This document shows positions 1 through 8,730 of a stretch of 64,000 nt of DNA, piece after piece. Origin of the DNA: Leptospira andrefontaineae (lineage in GTDB: Bacteria > Spirochaetota > Leptospiria > Leptospirales > Leptospiraceae); assembly GCF_004770105.1 (NCBI RefSeq), contig NZ_RQEY01000012.1, forward strand, positions 310,001-374,000. Direction: 5' to 3'. The position numbers were made by a program, and so were the translations under genes. How positions within the stretch are numbered: the stretch's first letter is position 1; the number at the start of each line of letters is the position of its first letter. The notes under the pieces are model-generated. The model worked only from the letters and a program-made list of their open reading frames with translations. It was not told where the DNA came from and searched no databases.

Positions 1-1
1 A

Positions 2-844
2 GAAGAGTCCGGAGAAAAATGGGAAGTTAAGACGGCAATGTGCTGCGGATATCCGGACATCAGAGAGTTACCATCCGAGTGGACGGATCCGAAAGAAGGA
101 GTGGTACTTCTTCCACTATTTCCTCATTTCTCCAGATCAACAGTTCTTTCCACAGCAATGCTTATGGAAAAACAGTTGGGATACTGCCCTGCTTCCAACC
201 CACTATGGGTGAGACCATTCTCAGATAGGAAGGAATATTTAGAATCCATCCGAGACTTAGTCCTCGATTTTTTCCAAGGCAAACTTTCAGAAAATGATTT
301 TCTTCATCTCAAACAAGAACAAATCCCAGATTGGCAAGATCTAGATATAGTTTTCAGTGCACATGGGATCCCTCTTAGATTAATTAAGAAAGGAGATGTA
401 TATACGAAAGAGATTGAAGAGAATGTGCAAGCACTGACTTCTCTTCTGAGAGAAAAAGGTTATAAAGGACAAATTCATTTATCTTATCAGAGTAGGGTAG
501 GGCCAAGTAAATGGACCACTCCAAACACTTTAGATAAGATCCAAGAGTTAGGGCAAAAAGGAACCAAACGGATCGCAGTATATCCGATCAGTTTTATCAG
601 CGATCATCTCGAAACATTAGAAGAGATCGGAGTTCAGATTAGAGACCATGCACTCCAAAATGGGATCTCAGAATATTATAGAATTCCTGCACCGGGAACA
701 TATCCGGCATTTTTAGAAGCTTTAGCAAAATTCGTTTTCGAGGCAAAATATTCTGCACAAAAAGGCAGACAGCTAAGTTGTATCTGCAAGGCCTCGGGCG
801 GATGGGATCCGAAAAAAGAAAAAGTAACTTGTGATTGTGGATGA
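2..844 (+). CDS. hemH: Ferrochelatase HemH, 5'-truncated by window edge
   Basis: The reading frame is already open at base 2, so the start lies upstream of the window. It inserts ferrous iron into protoporphyrin IX, the last step of heme synthesis. Visible family signatures are LLPLFPHFSRSTVLS, FSAHGIPLRLIKKGD (the catalytic His segment) and SYQSRVGP...W. The C-terminus carries four cysteines in CICKASGGWDP and TCDCG, a tail that could bind a metal or cluster, although this is not shown. It is transcribed opposite to the rest of the heme genes and is separated from hemG by about 4 kb of accessory genes. The family call is firm; the function of the Cys tail is inferred. Confidence 0.93.
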   Translation, partial: EESGEKWEVKTAMCCGYPDIRELPSEWTDPKEGVVLLPLFPHFSRSTVLSTAMLMEKQLGYCPASNPLWVRPFSDRKEYLESIRDLVLDFFQGKLSENDFLHLKQEQIPDWQDLDIVFSAHGIPLRLIKKGDVYTKEIEENVQALTSLLREKGYKGQIHLSYQSRVGPSKWTTPNTLDKIQELGQKGTKRIAVYPISFISDHLETLEEIGVQIRDHALQNGISEYYRIPAPGTYPAFLEALAKFVFEAKYSAQKGRQLSCICKASGGWDPKKEKVTCDCG

Positions 845-859
845 AAGGGAATCTCAACA

Positions 860-2383
860 ATGATAGAAAACTTATTCATTACAAGCGAAGAGCTTTTGCA
901 AAACTATTCTATCAATGGGATAGGACGTTTAAACATTATCACTGGAAAGAATAATAGTGGAAAAAGCACATTATTAAATATCTTACGGTCTCATGAAAAA
1001 GCCGCAATCCTTGCAAGCTGCGACATTCGTTTTCTGGAAAAAATCTCCGCAATAATTCGAAAGAAATTCCAGGAAACAGAAGTAGTTCCGGTAAAGAATT
1101 TCGATTTCGAATTAAAAAAATTCTTTAGTCAAACCAGCTTCATTTCAAACGAAAAGCTACAAACACAGCTATTTTCCCTAATTACACAATTAGGGGAAAG
1201 GAATCCTGATGAAATATTCATCTTCGATCCCTCGATAGAACCCTTAAGTCAAATTATTCAACGTGAAATCTTCACAATGCCCAAATCTATCTTAATTCCT
1301 GCAAAAAGAAATTCTCCCACAGAATCCCCACTAAATTTATACGAAATTGATAGAACGGGAAATGCTCAGAACATCCTAAACATATTATTTAAATTAAAAA
1401 ATTCTGCGAATGACCCTGAAGATAGTGCTTATTATCAAAGTATTCGAAAAAACTTCCAAGAAATAACAGAAGGTTTTGAATTCGAAGTCAGCATCAGTGA
1501 AAGAAATGTAATCAAATTATTCTTCAAAAGGGACGGAAATTATAAAGCTGCAGAAAATTTCGGATTAGGCCTTCAAGACATTCTTTGTATACTTACTTTC
1601 ACCCTTGAGCCAAGCACACAATTGGTATTAATTGAAGAGCCTGAGAATCATTTAAATTCCGGCGTTCAGAAAAATCTTCTAAAATATTTTCGCCAATCGA
1701 CTAATAAGCAATTCATCATCACAACTCATTCAGGCGTTTTTTTAAACCCCTTATTCGTGGATAAGATCCTTTTAACGAAATACGATGCAAAGAAAATAGA
1801 AATTATCGATTCTACAAGTAAAGCAGAGGCCTTATACGAATTAGGATATGAACTTTCGGACAATATTCATACAGATATGCTAATCCTAGTAGAAGGCCCT
1901 AACGACAGGCCCATTATCGAATCATTATTATTCAATATACCTGACGCGATAGGCAAAAATATCAAATGTCTCCCCATAGGAGGAGACAACATGCTTCACT
2001 TCGATTTTTCGGCCCTCCAAGGATCCGCCGTTAAAATATGTGCCATTATAGATCTTGACCCTGGTAGCAAAAAAATTCGAGATAAATTTATTAAAGAATG
2101 TGAAGACAGAAATATCTACGTCCACAGATTAGAAAGATACTCAATTGAAAATTATATCCCACTTCAAATCTATAGAGAAATTTTTAAATCTCAAATTTCT
2201 TCAGAAATTACTGAAATCGATCCATTGAAAAGTGTCGAAAGTCAGTTTGGTTTTTCTGTAAAAAAGAATCTTTCAAAAATATCAAAGCTTCTCGCAATTC
2301 AAGACATTCAAAACACGGATTTACATAACTTTTTAAAGAAAGTTTTAGAAATATACCAAGCAGAAATATCTTTGCCGCATTAA
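860..2383 (+). CDS. OLD-family ATP-dependent endonuclease (AAA ATPase + TOPRIM)
   Basis: A 507-residue protein. The N-terminal half is an ABC-like/AAA ATPase with Walker A GKNNSGKST near residue 29, a signature-like segment around NFGLGLQD, Walker B LVLIEEPENH near 255, and a switch His in ITTHSG. The C-terminal half is a TOPRIM domain with LILVEGPNDR and a downstream acidic IIDLDPGSK. This is the architecture of OLD (overcoming lysogenization defect) nucleases, several of which act against phage. It begins 15 bases after hemH, but the DNA is visibly more AT-rich than hemH and the decayed TA pair follows, so acquisition by transfer is plausible. No UvrD-like partner (GajB) is present, so it looks like a stand-alone class 1 OLD protein. 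Confidence 0.85.
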   Translation: MIENLFITSEELLQNYSINGIGRLNIITGKNNSGKSTLLNILRSHEKAAILASCDIRFLEKISAIIRKKFQETEVVPVKNFDFELKKFFSQTSFISNEKLQTQLFSLITQLGERNPDEIFIFDPSIEPLSQIIQREIFTMPKSILIPAKRNSPTESPLNLYEIDRTGNAQNILNILFKLKNSANDPEDSAYYQSIRKNFQEITEGFEFEVSISERNVIKLFFKRDGNYKAAENFGLGLQDILCILTFTLEPSTQLVLIEEPENHLNSGVQKNLLKYFRQSTNKQFIITTHSGVFLNPLFVDKILLTKYDAKKIEIIDSTSKAEALYELGYELSDNIHTDMLILVEGPNDRPIIESLLFNIPDAIGKNIKCLPIGGDNMLHFDFSALQGSAVKICAIIDLDPGSKKIRDKFIKECEDRNIYVHRLERYSIENYIPLQIYREIFKSQISSEITEIDPLKSVESQFGFSVKKNLSKISKLLAIQDIQNTDLHNFLKKVLEIYQAEISLPH

Positions 2384-2444
2384 GAAAAGAAAGATTTTTA
2401 AAATAAATCTTGGCATTTGCACAGAAATCGTGCAAATTTAGAAT

Positions 2445-2663
2445 ATAAAAAATGTCACCTTCAGGATAGGCGAAAACCTGATCCAAAAAGCCAGGGTAAA
2501 AGCGATCGATTTAAACAAATCGCTGAATGAACTTTTTGTAGAGTGGCTTACCACGTTCTCTAACGATAATCGTGAGTCCTTGGATTATAAAAAATATATC
2601 AACAAATACTCTCATATCCGGATTAAAGAAAAATATTCCAGAGATCAGATGAATGAGCGTTAA
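2445..2663 (+). pseudogene. Decayed antitoxin of a VapBC-like pair, start codon lost
   Basis: A 72-codon open frame encodes a short ribbon-helix-helix-like antitoxin that begins IKNVTFRIGENLIQKARV and ends ...RDQMNER. The frame has a TAG directly upstream (2439-2441) and no ATG, GTG or TTG at the expected start; ATA sits exactly where ATG would be (2445-2447). The most economical reading is an ATG-to-ATA change. The stop overlaps the start of the PIN-type frame by 11 bases, the usual arrangement of antitoxin and toxin. Translation from ATA is possible but would be weak. Confidence 0.6.
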
Positions 2664-2751
2664 GATATTTTTAGATGCGAGTATCTTAATATATCAATTT
2701 GGAGAAGACGAAAACAAACGGGCCAAAAACTGGAAGGTTTGCAGGTCATAA
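2653..2751 (+). pseudogene. Truncated PIN-domain toxin remnant
   Basis: Starting with ATG inside the end of the antitoxin frame, 32 codons encode MSVKIFLDASILIYQFGEDE... and stop. IFLDASILIYQ is the first strand and first catalytic Asp of a PIN ribonuclease. A complete PIN toxin is about 130 residues with three or four acidic residues, so only the first quarter remains and it cannot be active. Together with the neighbouring antitoxin frame it marks a dead toxin-antitoxin module. Confidence 0.6.
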
Positions 2752-2867
2752 ATCCGTTTAAATCCGGATCTAAAAAGAAATAGGATCTAAATTTTCTCTA
2801 ACTCCCTGTCCAATTTCCTAAAACTCAATTGATCTAGAGATAAAATCATCTTCTATAGGAGAAAAAT

Positions 2868-3224
2868 ATGGACGAATATTTAATCTTAATGCGACTAGAT
2901 CTGATCACAAAGGAAGCGCAACCTTCTCCGGAACAAATGCAAGTGTATATGAAAATGTACCAGGACTGGGTGGGAGGAATTGCCGCTCAAAACAAATTCG
3001 TGGGCGGAACAGGACTATCTACCGAAGGTAAAGTGATCAAATCCGGACAAATTATCACTGACGGACCATTTGCAGAAACGAAAGAATCCATAGCAGGTTT
3101 TATCACGATCAAGGCCGAAAATTTCGAAGAGGCAGCCAGTATTGCCAAAGGATGTCCTATTCTAAATGGGCCAGGAAATAGTGTAGAAGTCAGAAAAATT
3201 ATGGGCGCAGACAATACACGTTAA
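2868..3224 (+). CDS. YCII/DGPF-domain protein paired with an ECF42 sigma factor
   Basis: 118 residues, preceded by GGAG eight bases before ATG. The sequence has the YCII-related (DGPF) signature: an N-terminal EYLILMRLD strand, a KSGQIITDGPFAETKE core containing the DGPF motif, and a C-terminal segment ending in VEVRKIM. Proteins of this family are routinely encoded next to ECF42-type sigma factors, as here (26 bases to the next start). Their biochemical role is not settled. The pairing suggests it works with, or is controlled by, the downstream sigma factor. Confidence 0.85.
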   Translation: MDEYLILMRLDLITKEAQPSPEQMQVYMKMYQDWVGGIAAQNKFVGGTGLSTEGKVIKSGQIITDGPFAETKESIAGFITIKAENFEEAASIAKGCPILNGPGNSVEVRKIMGADNTR

Positions 3225-3250
3225 CCGACACATACGAAGCGTACAAATTT

Positions 3251-4483
3251 ATGCAAAACTCGGAGATATTACCCCATTTATTCAGAAATGAATATACTAA
3301 AATTGTCTCCGTTCTTTGCAAACATATAGGTTTCGAAAGATTGGAAATCGCCGAAGAGATCGCAAGCGAGACTTTTCTAACCGCGACTGAGGCCTGGGGA
3401 ATCAAAGGAAATCCGGAAAACCCGACAGCCTGGCTTTACGCAGTGGCAAAAAATAAGGCCAAAAATTATCTGCAAAGAAATTCAGTCTTTCAAAACAAAA
3501 TCCTTCCCGAACTTACCAAATCACAACCAGAGCCTTCGGAATCGGAAATAGATCTTTCACCGGAGAATATCTACGATAGCCAACTCGGAATGATGTTTGC
3601 GGTATGCCATCCTTCCATTTCTCAAGAATCTCAAGTTGGACTTTCTCTCCGGATCTTATGCGGATTCGGGATAGAAGAGATAGCCGATGCCTTCTTAACA
3701 AATAAAGAAACGATCAATAAGCGATTATTCAGAGCGAAAGAAAAATTAAGAGAAGAAAAGATCCCCATCCAATATCCGGAACCGGGAGAATTAGAAGATC
3801 GATTGGATTCCGTACTCTCTACGATCTATCTATTATTTAACGAGGGATATCACTCGATCAGCCAAAATCAAACTTTACGAAAAGATCTTTGTTTAGAAGC
3901 GATCCGTCTTTGTAGTATGCTTGTAGAAAACCAGATCACCAATAAACCGCAAGTCTATGCACTTCTATCATTGATGTGTTTTCATACGTCTAGATTCGAT
4001 GCAAGGCAAGACGAAAATGGAGAACAGATCCTTTACCAAGATCAGGATATAAATCTTTGGAATTACGATCTGATCGCCAAGGGTGAAATTTTTCTGACCA
4101 AGGCGGCGAGTGGGACCAAACTTACAAAGTATCATCTGGAAGCAGGAATTGCTTATTGGCATACCCAAAAGGAAGATACGAAAGAAAAATGGGAAAATAT
4201 TTTGCAATTATACAATCGTCTACTTCAAATACAATATTCTCCAATTGCTGCTTTGAATAGAACATACGCTCTTTCTAAGGCAAACGGAAAAGAAGAAGCA
4301 ATTATAGAAGCGGAAAAATTAGATCTGAAAGAAAATCATTTTTACTTTGCTCTTTTAGGAGAATTGTATTTAGATATGGATAGATCTAAGTCGGAGTCGC
4401 ATTTTCGCAAAGCGCTTTCACTCGCAAAAACTTCTCAGGCCAAGATCAGTATCCAGAAAAAGATCGATCAATTCACAAAATAA
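3251..4483 (+). CDS. ECF42-type RNA polymerase sigma factor with long C-terminal extension
   Basis: 410 residues. The N-terminal 160 residues form sigma region 2 (EEIASETFLTATEAW, NPTAWLYAVAKNKAKNYLQR) and region 4 (SLRILCGFGIEEIADAFL...INKRLFRAKEKLRE). The remaining 240 residues form a helical, TPR-like extension (LSTIYLLFNEGYH, LCLEAIRLCSML, AALNRTYALSKANG). This length and the linked YCII gene are typical of group ECF42. In that group the extension is thought to be needed for activity in place of an anti-sigma factor; none is encoded nearby. The gene continues almost directly into the next (3 bases), so the three genes form one transcription unit. Confidence 0.88.
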   Translation: MQNSEILPHLFRNEYTKIVSVLCKHIGFERLEIAEEIASETFLTATEAWGIKGNPENPTAWLYAVAKNKAKNYLQRNSVFQNKILPELTKSQPEPSESEIDLSPENIYDSQLGMMFAVCHPSISQESQVGLSLRILCGFGIEEIADAFLTNKETINKRLFRAKEKLREEKIPIQYPEPGELEDRLDSVLSTIYLLFNEGYHSISQNQTLRKDLCLEAIRLCSMLVENQITNKPQVYALLSLMCFHTSRFDARQDENGEQILYQDQDINLWNYDLIAKGEIFLTKAASGTKLTKYHLEAGIAYWHTQKEDTKEKWENILQLYNRLLQIQYSPIAALNRTYALSKANGKEEAIIEAEKLDLKENHFYFALLGELYLDMDRSKSESHFRKALSLAKTSQAKISIQKKIDQFTK

Positions 4484-4486
4484 ACA

Positions 4487-4903
4487 ATGCCTAAGACAAA
4501 AAACACAAAACATATCAGCGTCACTATCCCTGTTGCTCAAAAAACAGCTTACGAATACCTTTCCGAACCTAAAAATTTTCCGGAATGGGCTTCAGGCTTA
4601 TGCAAATCCATTTCTCCCTTAGAAAACGGAGAATGGTCTATCGATTCACCCATGGGTAAATTGACTGCTAAATTTACGGACAAAAACCCGTACGGTATCT
4701 TAGATCATTATGTAATATTCAACCCTGAGAATATTTCTTATAACCCTCTCAGGATTATAGAGAATGGAGAGGGGAGTGAGCTGATCTTTACGTTATTCCA
4801 AACGGAAGGAATGACTGCTGAAAAATTCGAAGAGGATTCCAACTGGATCAAAAAAGATCTAGAAGAACTTAAAGGAATTTTAATGAAGAAATTCTCCGCT
4901 TGA
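4487..4903 (+). CDS. SRPBCC (START/polyketide-cyclase-like) protein
   Basis: 138 residues with the usual SRPBCC opening, ISVTIPVAQKTAYEYLSEPKN followed by FPEWASGLC, and a C-terminal helix EEDSNWIKKDLEELKGIL. These proteins form a helix-grip pocket for hydrophobic ligands; no ligand can be assigned here. It is the third gene of the YCII-sigma group and a plausible output of the same regulation. Its stop abuts the 3' end of hemG on the other strand with no gap. Confidence 0.75.
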   Translation: MPKTKNTKHISVTIPVAQKTAYEYLSEPKNFPEWASGLCKSISPLENGEWSIDSPMGKLTAKFTDKNPYGILDHYVIFNPENISYNPLRIIENGEGSELIFTLFQTEGMTAEKFEEDSNWIKKDLEELKGILMKKFSA

Positions 4904-6208
4904 TCAGGCGGAAAGATCCGGATTATACAAGTAGAATGCCCTTTCTAGGATGGACTTTAAACCGATCCCGTTCCTGAAATTCCCTTCTACTCTGATCTCA
5001 GGAGGGAGAACTCTATCCAAATCCCGATTGAATGCATAAAGCTGAGGTCCGTACACAGGAAGTGCATCCTTCCAAACTGTCACATAATGATTTAAAGGAA
5101 CACCGCTTTCGGGAAACAGTTTTTTGCGATCTTCTTCTACCACGGAGATAATTTCCTCATCGGTTTTAGAGGAAATTTCCCTGTCGCCCGCGCCACCCAT
5201 AATAAAAGTTTCTGAATGTATTCCGTCGGAGGTCCTACCGGAAAATATAAAATCGTTAAACAAGATCCCTCTCGATCTAATTCCTAATTCAGAAGAAAAA
5301 CTTTTATGATCCTTAGGGAATAATACTCCGAATCCTTTTTTCCCATCCAAGATAGAATCTTTTCCGAAACGAGTTACACTTACTATAGGTAAGGTATCCA
5401 ACATCCCTTGGTAGGCTTTGAATTCTTTATATTCTGATCTCAGAAGTTTTAACGCGGTTCCAAGATTCGTAGCGATCGTGATTTTGGACTTAGGATAAGT
5501 GGCTCTCAATTCTTTTAAGCTAGAAATATCCTGATTATACTTGATCTTCCCTTGAGAAGAAACTCTAGCTTCCAAGGCTCCGAGCAAAGTCCCGATACCA
5601 CCTCTAAAACTTACGGTCCCTTTTCTTCCCGGAAGAAGTTTAGGTTTTCCTTTTTTGGATTCCCTAAGATGAAGAATATTTTTCCAAAGAGGAGCTTGCT
5701 CGGGTAAAAATTTTCCGAGAACAAGTTCGGCCGACATTGTATCCAGATCGCCTGCATAAATTCCGCCTAACGCAGGCTCCAATACTTTGCTAAGCGTTTT
5801 TTCACCCAATACTCTTTTACCCCATTGGTAGATGGATTCGCCAGAAAGAGGTTTCGCAGGCACAGTCAATACTGAAAATGCAAGAGAGATTATTTCGAAA
5901 ACGGAAAGAGGCATTCTTCTCATTTTACCGTCCGAGAATATATAACGTTTTCTAGATGCCGGATTTGAGAGTAGTATATCTAATCCCAAACGAGACGCGA
6001 GGCTTTCTAATTCCCAACAATTTAAGATCCCGTTGGCTGCCCTTTCTACGATCCCGTATTCCGTTCGTACGGAACGGATAAGGCCGCCCGAACTTTCTTT
6101 TTTTTCCAGTACTAATACGGACTCACCCTTCTCAATAGAAAGGAATGCATGCAGAAGGCCGGTAAAGCCTGCGCCTATTACTATATGATCCGGAACCCAT
6201 TTCGCCAC
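4904..6208 (-). CDS. hemG: Protoporphyrinogen oxidase, HemY/HemG FAD type
   Basis: 434 residues. It has an N-terminal FAD-binding Rossmann motif, HIVIGAGFTGLLHAFLSIEKG, then LEKKESSGGLIRS. A mid segment, EPALGGIYAGDLDTMSAE, and a C-terminal IRVEGNFRNGIGL match oxygen-dependent protoporphyrinogen IX oxidase. It would form protoporphyrin IX for HemH. The enzyme is of the FAD type, not the small flavodoxin-like HemG of enterics, although the leptospiral literature uses the symbol hemG. It lies downstream of the main heme operon, separated from hemN by one envelope gene. Confidence 0.88.
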   Translation of the reverse strand: MAKWVPDHIVIGAGFTGLLHAFLSIEKGESVLVLEKKESSGGLIRSVRTEYGIVERAANGILNCWELESLASRLGLDILLSNPASRKRYIFSDGKMRRMPLSVFEIISLAFSVLTVPAKPLSGESIYQWGKRVLGEKTLSKVLEPALGGIYAGDLDTMSAELVLGKFLPEQAPLWKNILHLRESKKGKPKLLPGRKGTVSFRGGIGTLLGALEARVSSQGKIKYNQDISSLKELRATYPKSKITIATNLGTALKLLRSEYKEFKAYQGMLDTLPIVSVTRFGKDSILDGKKGFGVLFPKDHKSFSSELGIRSRGILFNDFIFSGRTSDGIHSETFIMGGAGDREISSKTDEEIISVVEEDRKKLFPESGVPLNHYVTVWKDALPVYGPQLYAFNRDLDRVLPPEIRVEGNFRNGIGLKSILERAFYLYNPDLSA

Positions 6209-6289
6209 GGATACAAAGTAATGGAATGGAAACTATTGGCAATTAAATCCTAGATTTTCTTTCAAAAGGAAGAAAAGTTTTTATCAGGT

Positions 6290-7255
6290 TCAGAAATCGA
6301 ATCTGTAACCCATGGTATATTTCGTTTCCATTCCGGAGAAGGTTCCGTTACTGGAAAATCCGCTTCCAGTTCCAACACTGGATGGCATTGCGGATATCAC
6401 CATTCCTTTGCTTTGACCATCTGAAAACTGGACTACCGATTTGACGGAATTTGCAAAAATATATGAATCAATTAAGTTCAAGAGATAAATTCCACCTAAT
6501 ACATATAAGGCGCCCTGGTATTCTCTGAAGTTTTTGTCTGCTTCGTCTCTTTTTAACTGAACCTGACTGGATTGATTTGCTAAATAAGCATCAATTGGAG
6601 ATAGAGAAGGATTAACTGCCGCCTGCGCTTGGCCTAGTGCGGCAAGTGTAAGACTTTCTCTTGTATATGGATTTCCCAGATCCCCGTATTCTTTTACGGA
6701 AGTTCTATAGACTCTAAATTTATCATAAGCTACAAATGCAGTCATAGCGATTAGGGTAGGGTAAAGAAGTGATTGGAACTTTCTATCAGTATAATATTGT
6801 CCCCAACCAGGTATAGCCGCGGATCTCCAGAGCGCATTTAGAGGACGTTTTGCTTCCTGCTTACGAAGTTCTTCTAGCCGGCGAGCCTCTTCTTCGGCTG
6901 CTGCTTGTTTTTTTAGATCTTCTTCTTTTTGTTTATCTTCTTCTAATTGTCTTTGGGCTGCTTCTTTATCTTCTAATTCTTTTTTGTCCGCAGCAAGTTT
7001 GTCTTCTTCCTCTTTACGGATCTTCTCCTCTTCGTCGTCGTTTATGTCTTGGAAAAGGATTTTGAGGATCAGGTCTTTATCTACTTTACGTTTTCCTGAT
7101 TCAGTTTGAAGAAGAACAGAATGCTGATTTTGAGTGATTATATCTCCTTTTACTTTTCCACCTTCTCTCAATAGAATAGTAACGGGAAAGATCCCCACAG
7201 GAGCAAAAACGATCAATAGGATCGGTATTATTTTTCTTAAATGCAAAGATAACAT
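6290..7255 (-). CDS. DUF5683-like membrane protein with LSm-like N-terminus and coiled coil
   Basis: 321 residues. A signal sequence or TM (IIPILLIVFAPVGIFPVTIL) is followed by a small beta domain (LREGGKVKGDIITQNQHSVL...KVDKDLILKI). Next is a highly charged Glu/Lys-rich coiled coil (about residues 75-130) and a DUF5683-type region with AAIPGWGQYYTDRKFQSLLY and further hydrophobic segments. It is probably an inner-membrane or periplasmic protein. No enzymatic residues are seen and no function is known. It sits between hemN and hemG in the same direction but has no evident role in heme synthesis. Confidence 0.7.
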   Translation of the reverse strand: MLSLHLRKIIPILLIVFAPVGIFPVTILLREGGKVKGDIITQNQHSVLLQTESGKRKVDKDLILKILFQDINDDEEEKIRKEEEDKLAADKKELEDKEAAQRQLEEDKQKEEDLKKQAAAEEEARRLEELRKQEAKRPLNALWRSAAIPGWGQYYTDRKFQSLLYPTLIAMTAFVAYDKFRVYRTSVKEYGDLGNPYTRESLTLAALGQAQAAVNPSLSPIDAYLANQSSQVQLKRDEADKNFREYQGALYVLGGIYLLNLIDSYIFANSVKSVVQFSDGQSKGMVISAMPSSVGTGSGFSSNGTFSGMETKYTMGYRFDF

Positions 7256-7380
7256 TTCAAAACGAAAAAGTGTTATGCCACTAAAGTCCCCAAAGTATTG
7301 GACGAAAAGAAATTAATTTCCAAATAGATCCTTTCTAAGGGAAGAAACAGTTATTGGACCCGAATATTTCAGAAAGAGAG

Positions 7381-8730
7381 TCAAATAGACTGAGAAAATA
7401 CCTTGGTTTCAGGACTTTTTCTTCTCAAACGCATGTCCAAACCTGTGCATGCATTCCTTAAGAAAGGTTTCCCCAGGGCAGTTAAAACAAGGGTTTTTCC
7501 TTTCCACTCTATTAAATTATCGTCTTCCATACTGGCCAAATAGAGGCGAACCTCTTCAAAAATCGGATCCGGAACCTCTACTTTCCCTAAAGTAGAAAGT
7601 TTTAGAATGAGTTCTCTTTGGACCAAATCTTCGGAATTCAATTTATGTCCCCTGAGTATTGCCTGTCCGTTTTCTGAAATTCTTCTTTGGTATTTCTTTA
7701 GGATCTTTTCGTTCTGATAAAAACAATCCCAACTATCCGAAATTGCAGACACACCTAAACCTAAAAGTAGGTCGGTGGACTTGGTGGTATAACCCATAAA
7801 ATTTCGATGAAGATTCCCATTTTGATAAGCGGTGTATAAGGAATCAGACTCTAATGCAAAATGGTCCATTCCGATTTCTTTATATCCTGCGCTTAGGAAA
7901 AGTTCTCTTCCTATCTCGTAGAGTTCCCTTTTCTCTTCTCCCTTTGGAAGATCATCTTCTGTGAATAATCTTTGTGCAGCCTTGATCCAAGGGACATGGG
8001 CGTAACTGTAGAATGCGATACGATCCGGCCTAAGTTCCAAAGTTTTTCGGATCGTTTCCTTCATACTTTCTTTGGTTTGTTTAGGAAGTCCATAGATCAG
8101 ATCGAAATTTACGGAATGATAACCCAATTTACGAGAACCTTGTGTGATTGCTGCAGTTAGTTCATAAGGTTGGATACGATTTACCAATCTTTGCACTTCC
8201 GGATCGAAGTCCTGGACTCCCAAACTGATTCTTCTAAATCCATATTTTGCCAGAACTTCTAACTGAGAAAGTCTAGTTCTTCTTGGATCTACTTCCAAAG
8301 AAAATTCAGGAGAATCGGATACATTCCAAGAATCTAAAATTGGTTTTAATAAACTTTCCAAATTGGCCTCGGAAAGATAAGTAGGGGAACCACCGCCTAA
8401 ATGTAATTCTCTTAGTTCACGTTTAGTCAGTTCAGGAAGTTCTTCTTGGTATTTTCTGAATTCTTGCAGAACCGTTTCCACATAAGGATCTTCTACAGAA
8501 TGGTTTTTAGTGATAGAAGTATTACATCCGCAAAAAGAACAGAGAGTCTCACAAAACGGAATATGAAGGTATAATGCTACGGAAGAATCGTCCGGAACCA
8601 GCCTTCTGCGAAGCGCATCTATCCATTCTTCTCTAGTAGGATTATCTTCCCAATAAGGAACAGTCGGATAACTAGTATACCTAGGCGCTGGAACATCGTA
8701 TTTTCTGATTAGATCGGATTTGGAACTCAT
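7381..8730 (-). CDS. hemN: Oxygen-independent coproporphyrinogen III dehydrogenase
   Basis: 449 residues, a radical-SAM enzyme that converts coproporphyrinogen III to protoporphyrinogen IX. The cluster motif CETLCSFC (Cys60, Cys64, Cys67) is followed by GC, as in genuine HemN. Further support comes from LGGGSPTYL, SLEVDPRR, ISLGVQDFDPEVQRLVNR and NFDLIYGLPKQT. The length matches E. coli HemN (about 457), not the shorter HemW. Its start overlaps the end of hemE by 4 bases, so the two are translationally linked. No oxygen-dependent hemF is seen in the window. Confidence 0.95.
   Translation of the reverse strand: MSSKSDLIRKYDVPAPRYTSYPTVPYWEDNPTREEWIDALRRRLVPDDSSVALYLHIPFCETLCSFCGCNTSITKNHSVEDPYVETVLQEFRKYQEELPELTKRELRELHLGGGSPTYLSEANLESLLKPILDSWNVSDSPEFSLEVDPRRTRLSQLEVLAKYGFRRISLGVQDFDPEVQRLVNRIQPYELTAAITQGSRKLGYHSVNFDLIYGLPKQTKESMKETIRKTLELRPDRIAFYSYAHVPWIKAAQRLFTEDDLPKGEEKRELYEIGRELFLSAGYKEIGMDHFALESDSLYTAYQNGNLHRNFMGYTTKSTDLLLGLGVSAISDSWDCFYQNEKILKKYQRRISENGQAILRGHKLNSEDLVQRELILKLSTLGKVEVPDPIFEEVRLYLASMEDDNLIEWKGKTLVLTALGKPFLRNACTGLDMRLRRKSPETKVFSQSI

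Noticed and set aside
860..2383. Gabija defence system
   Set aside because: The GajA-like architecture is present but no UvrD/GajB-type helicase gene is adjacent; a stand-alone OLD protein fits better.
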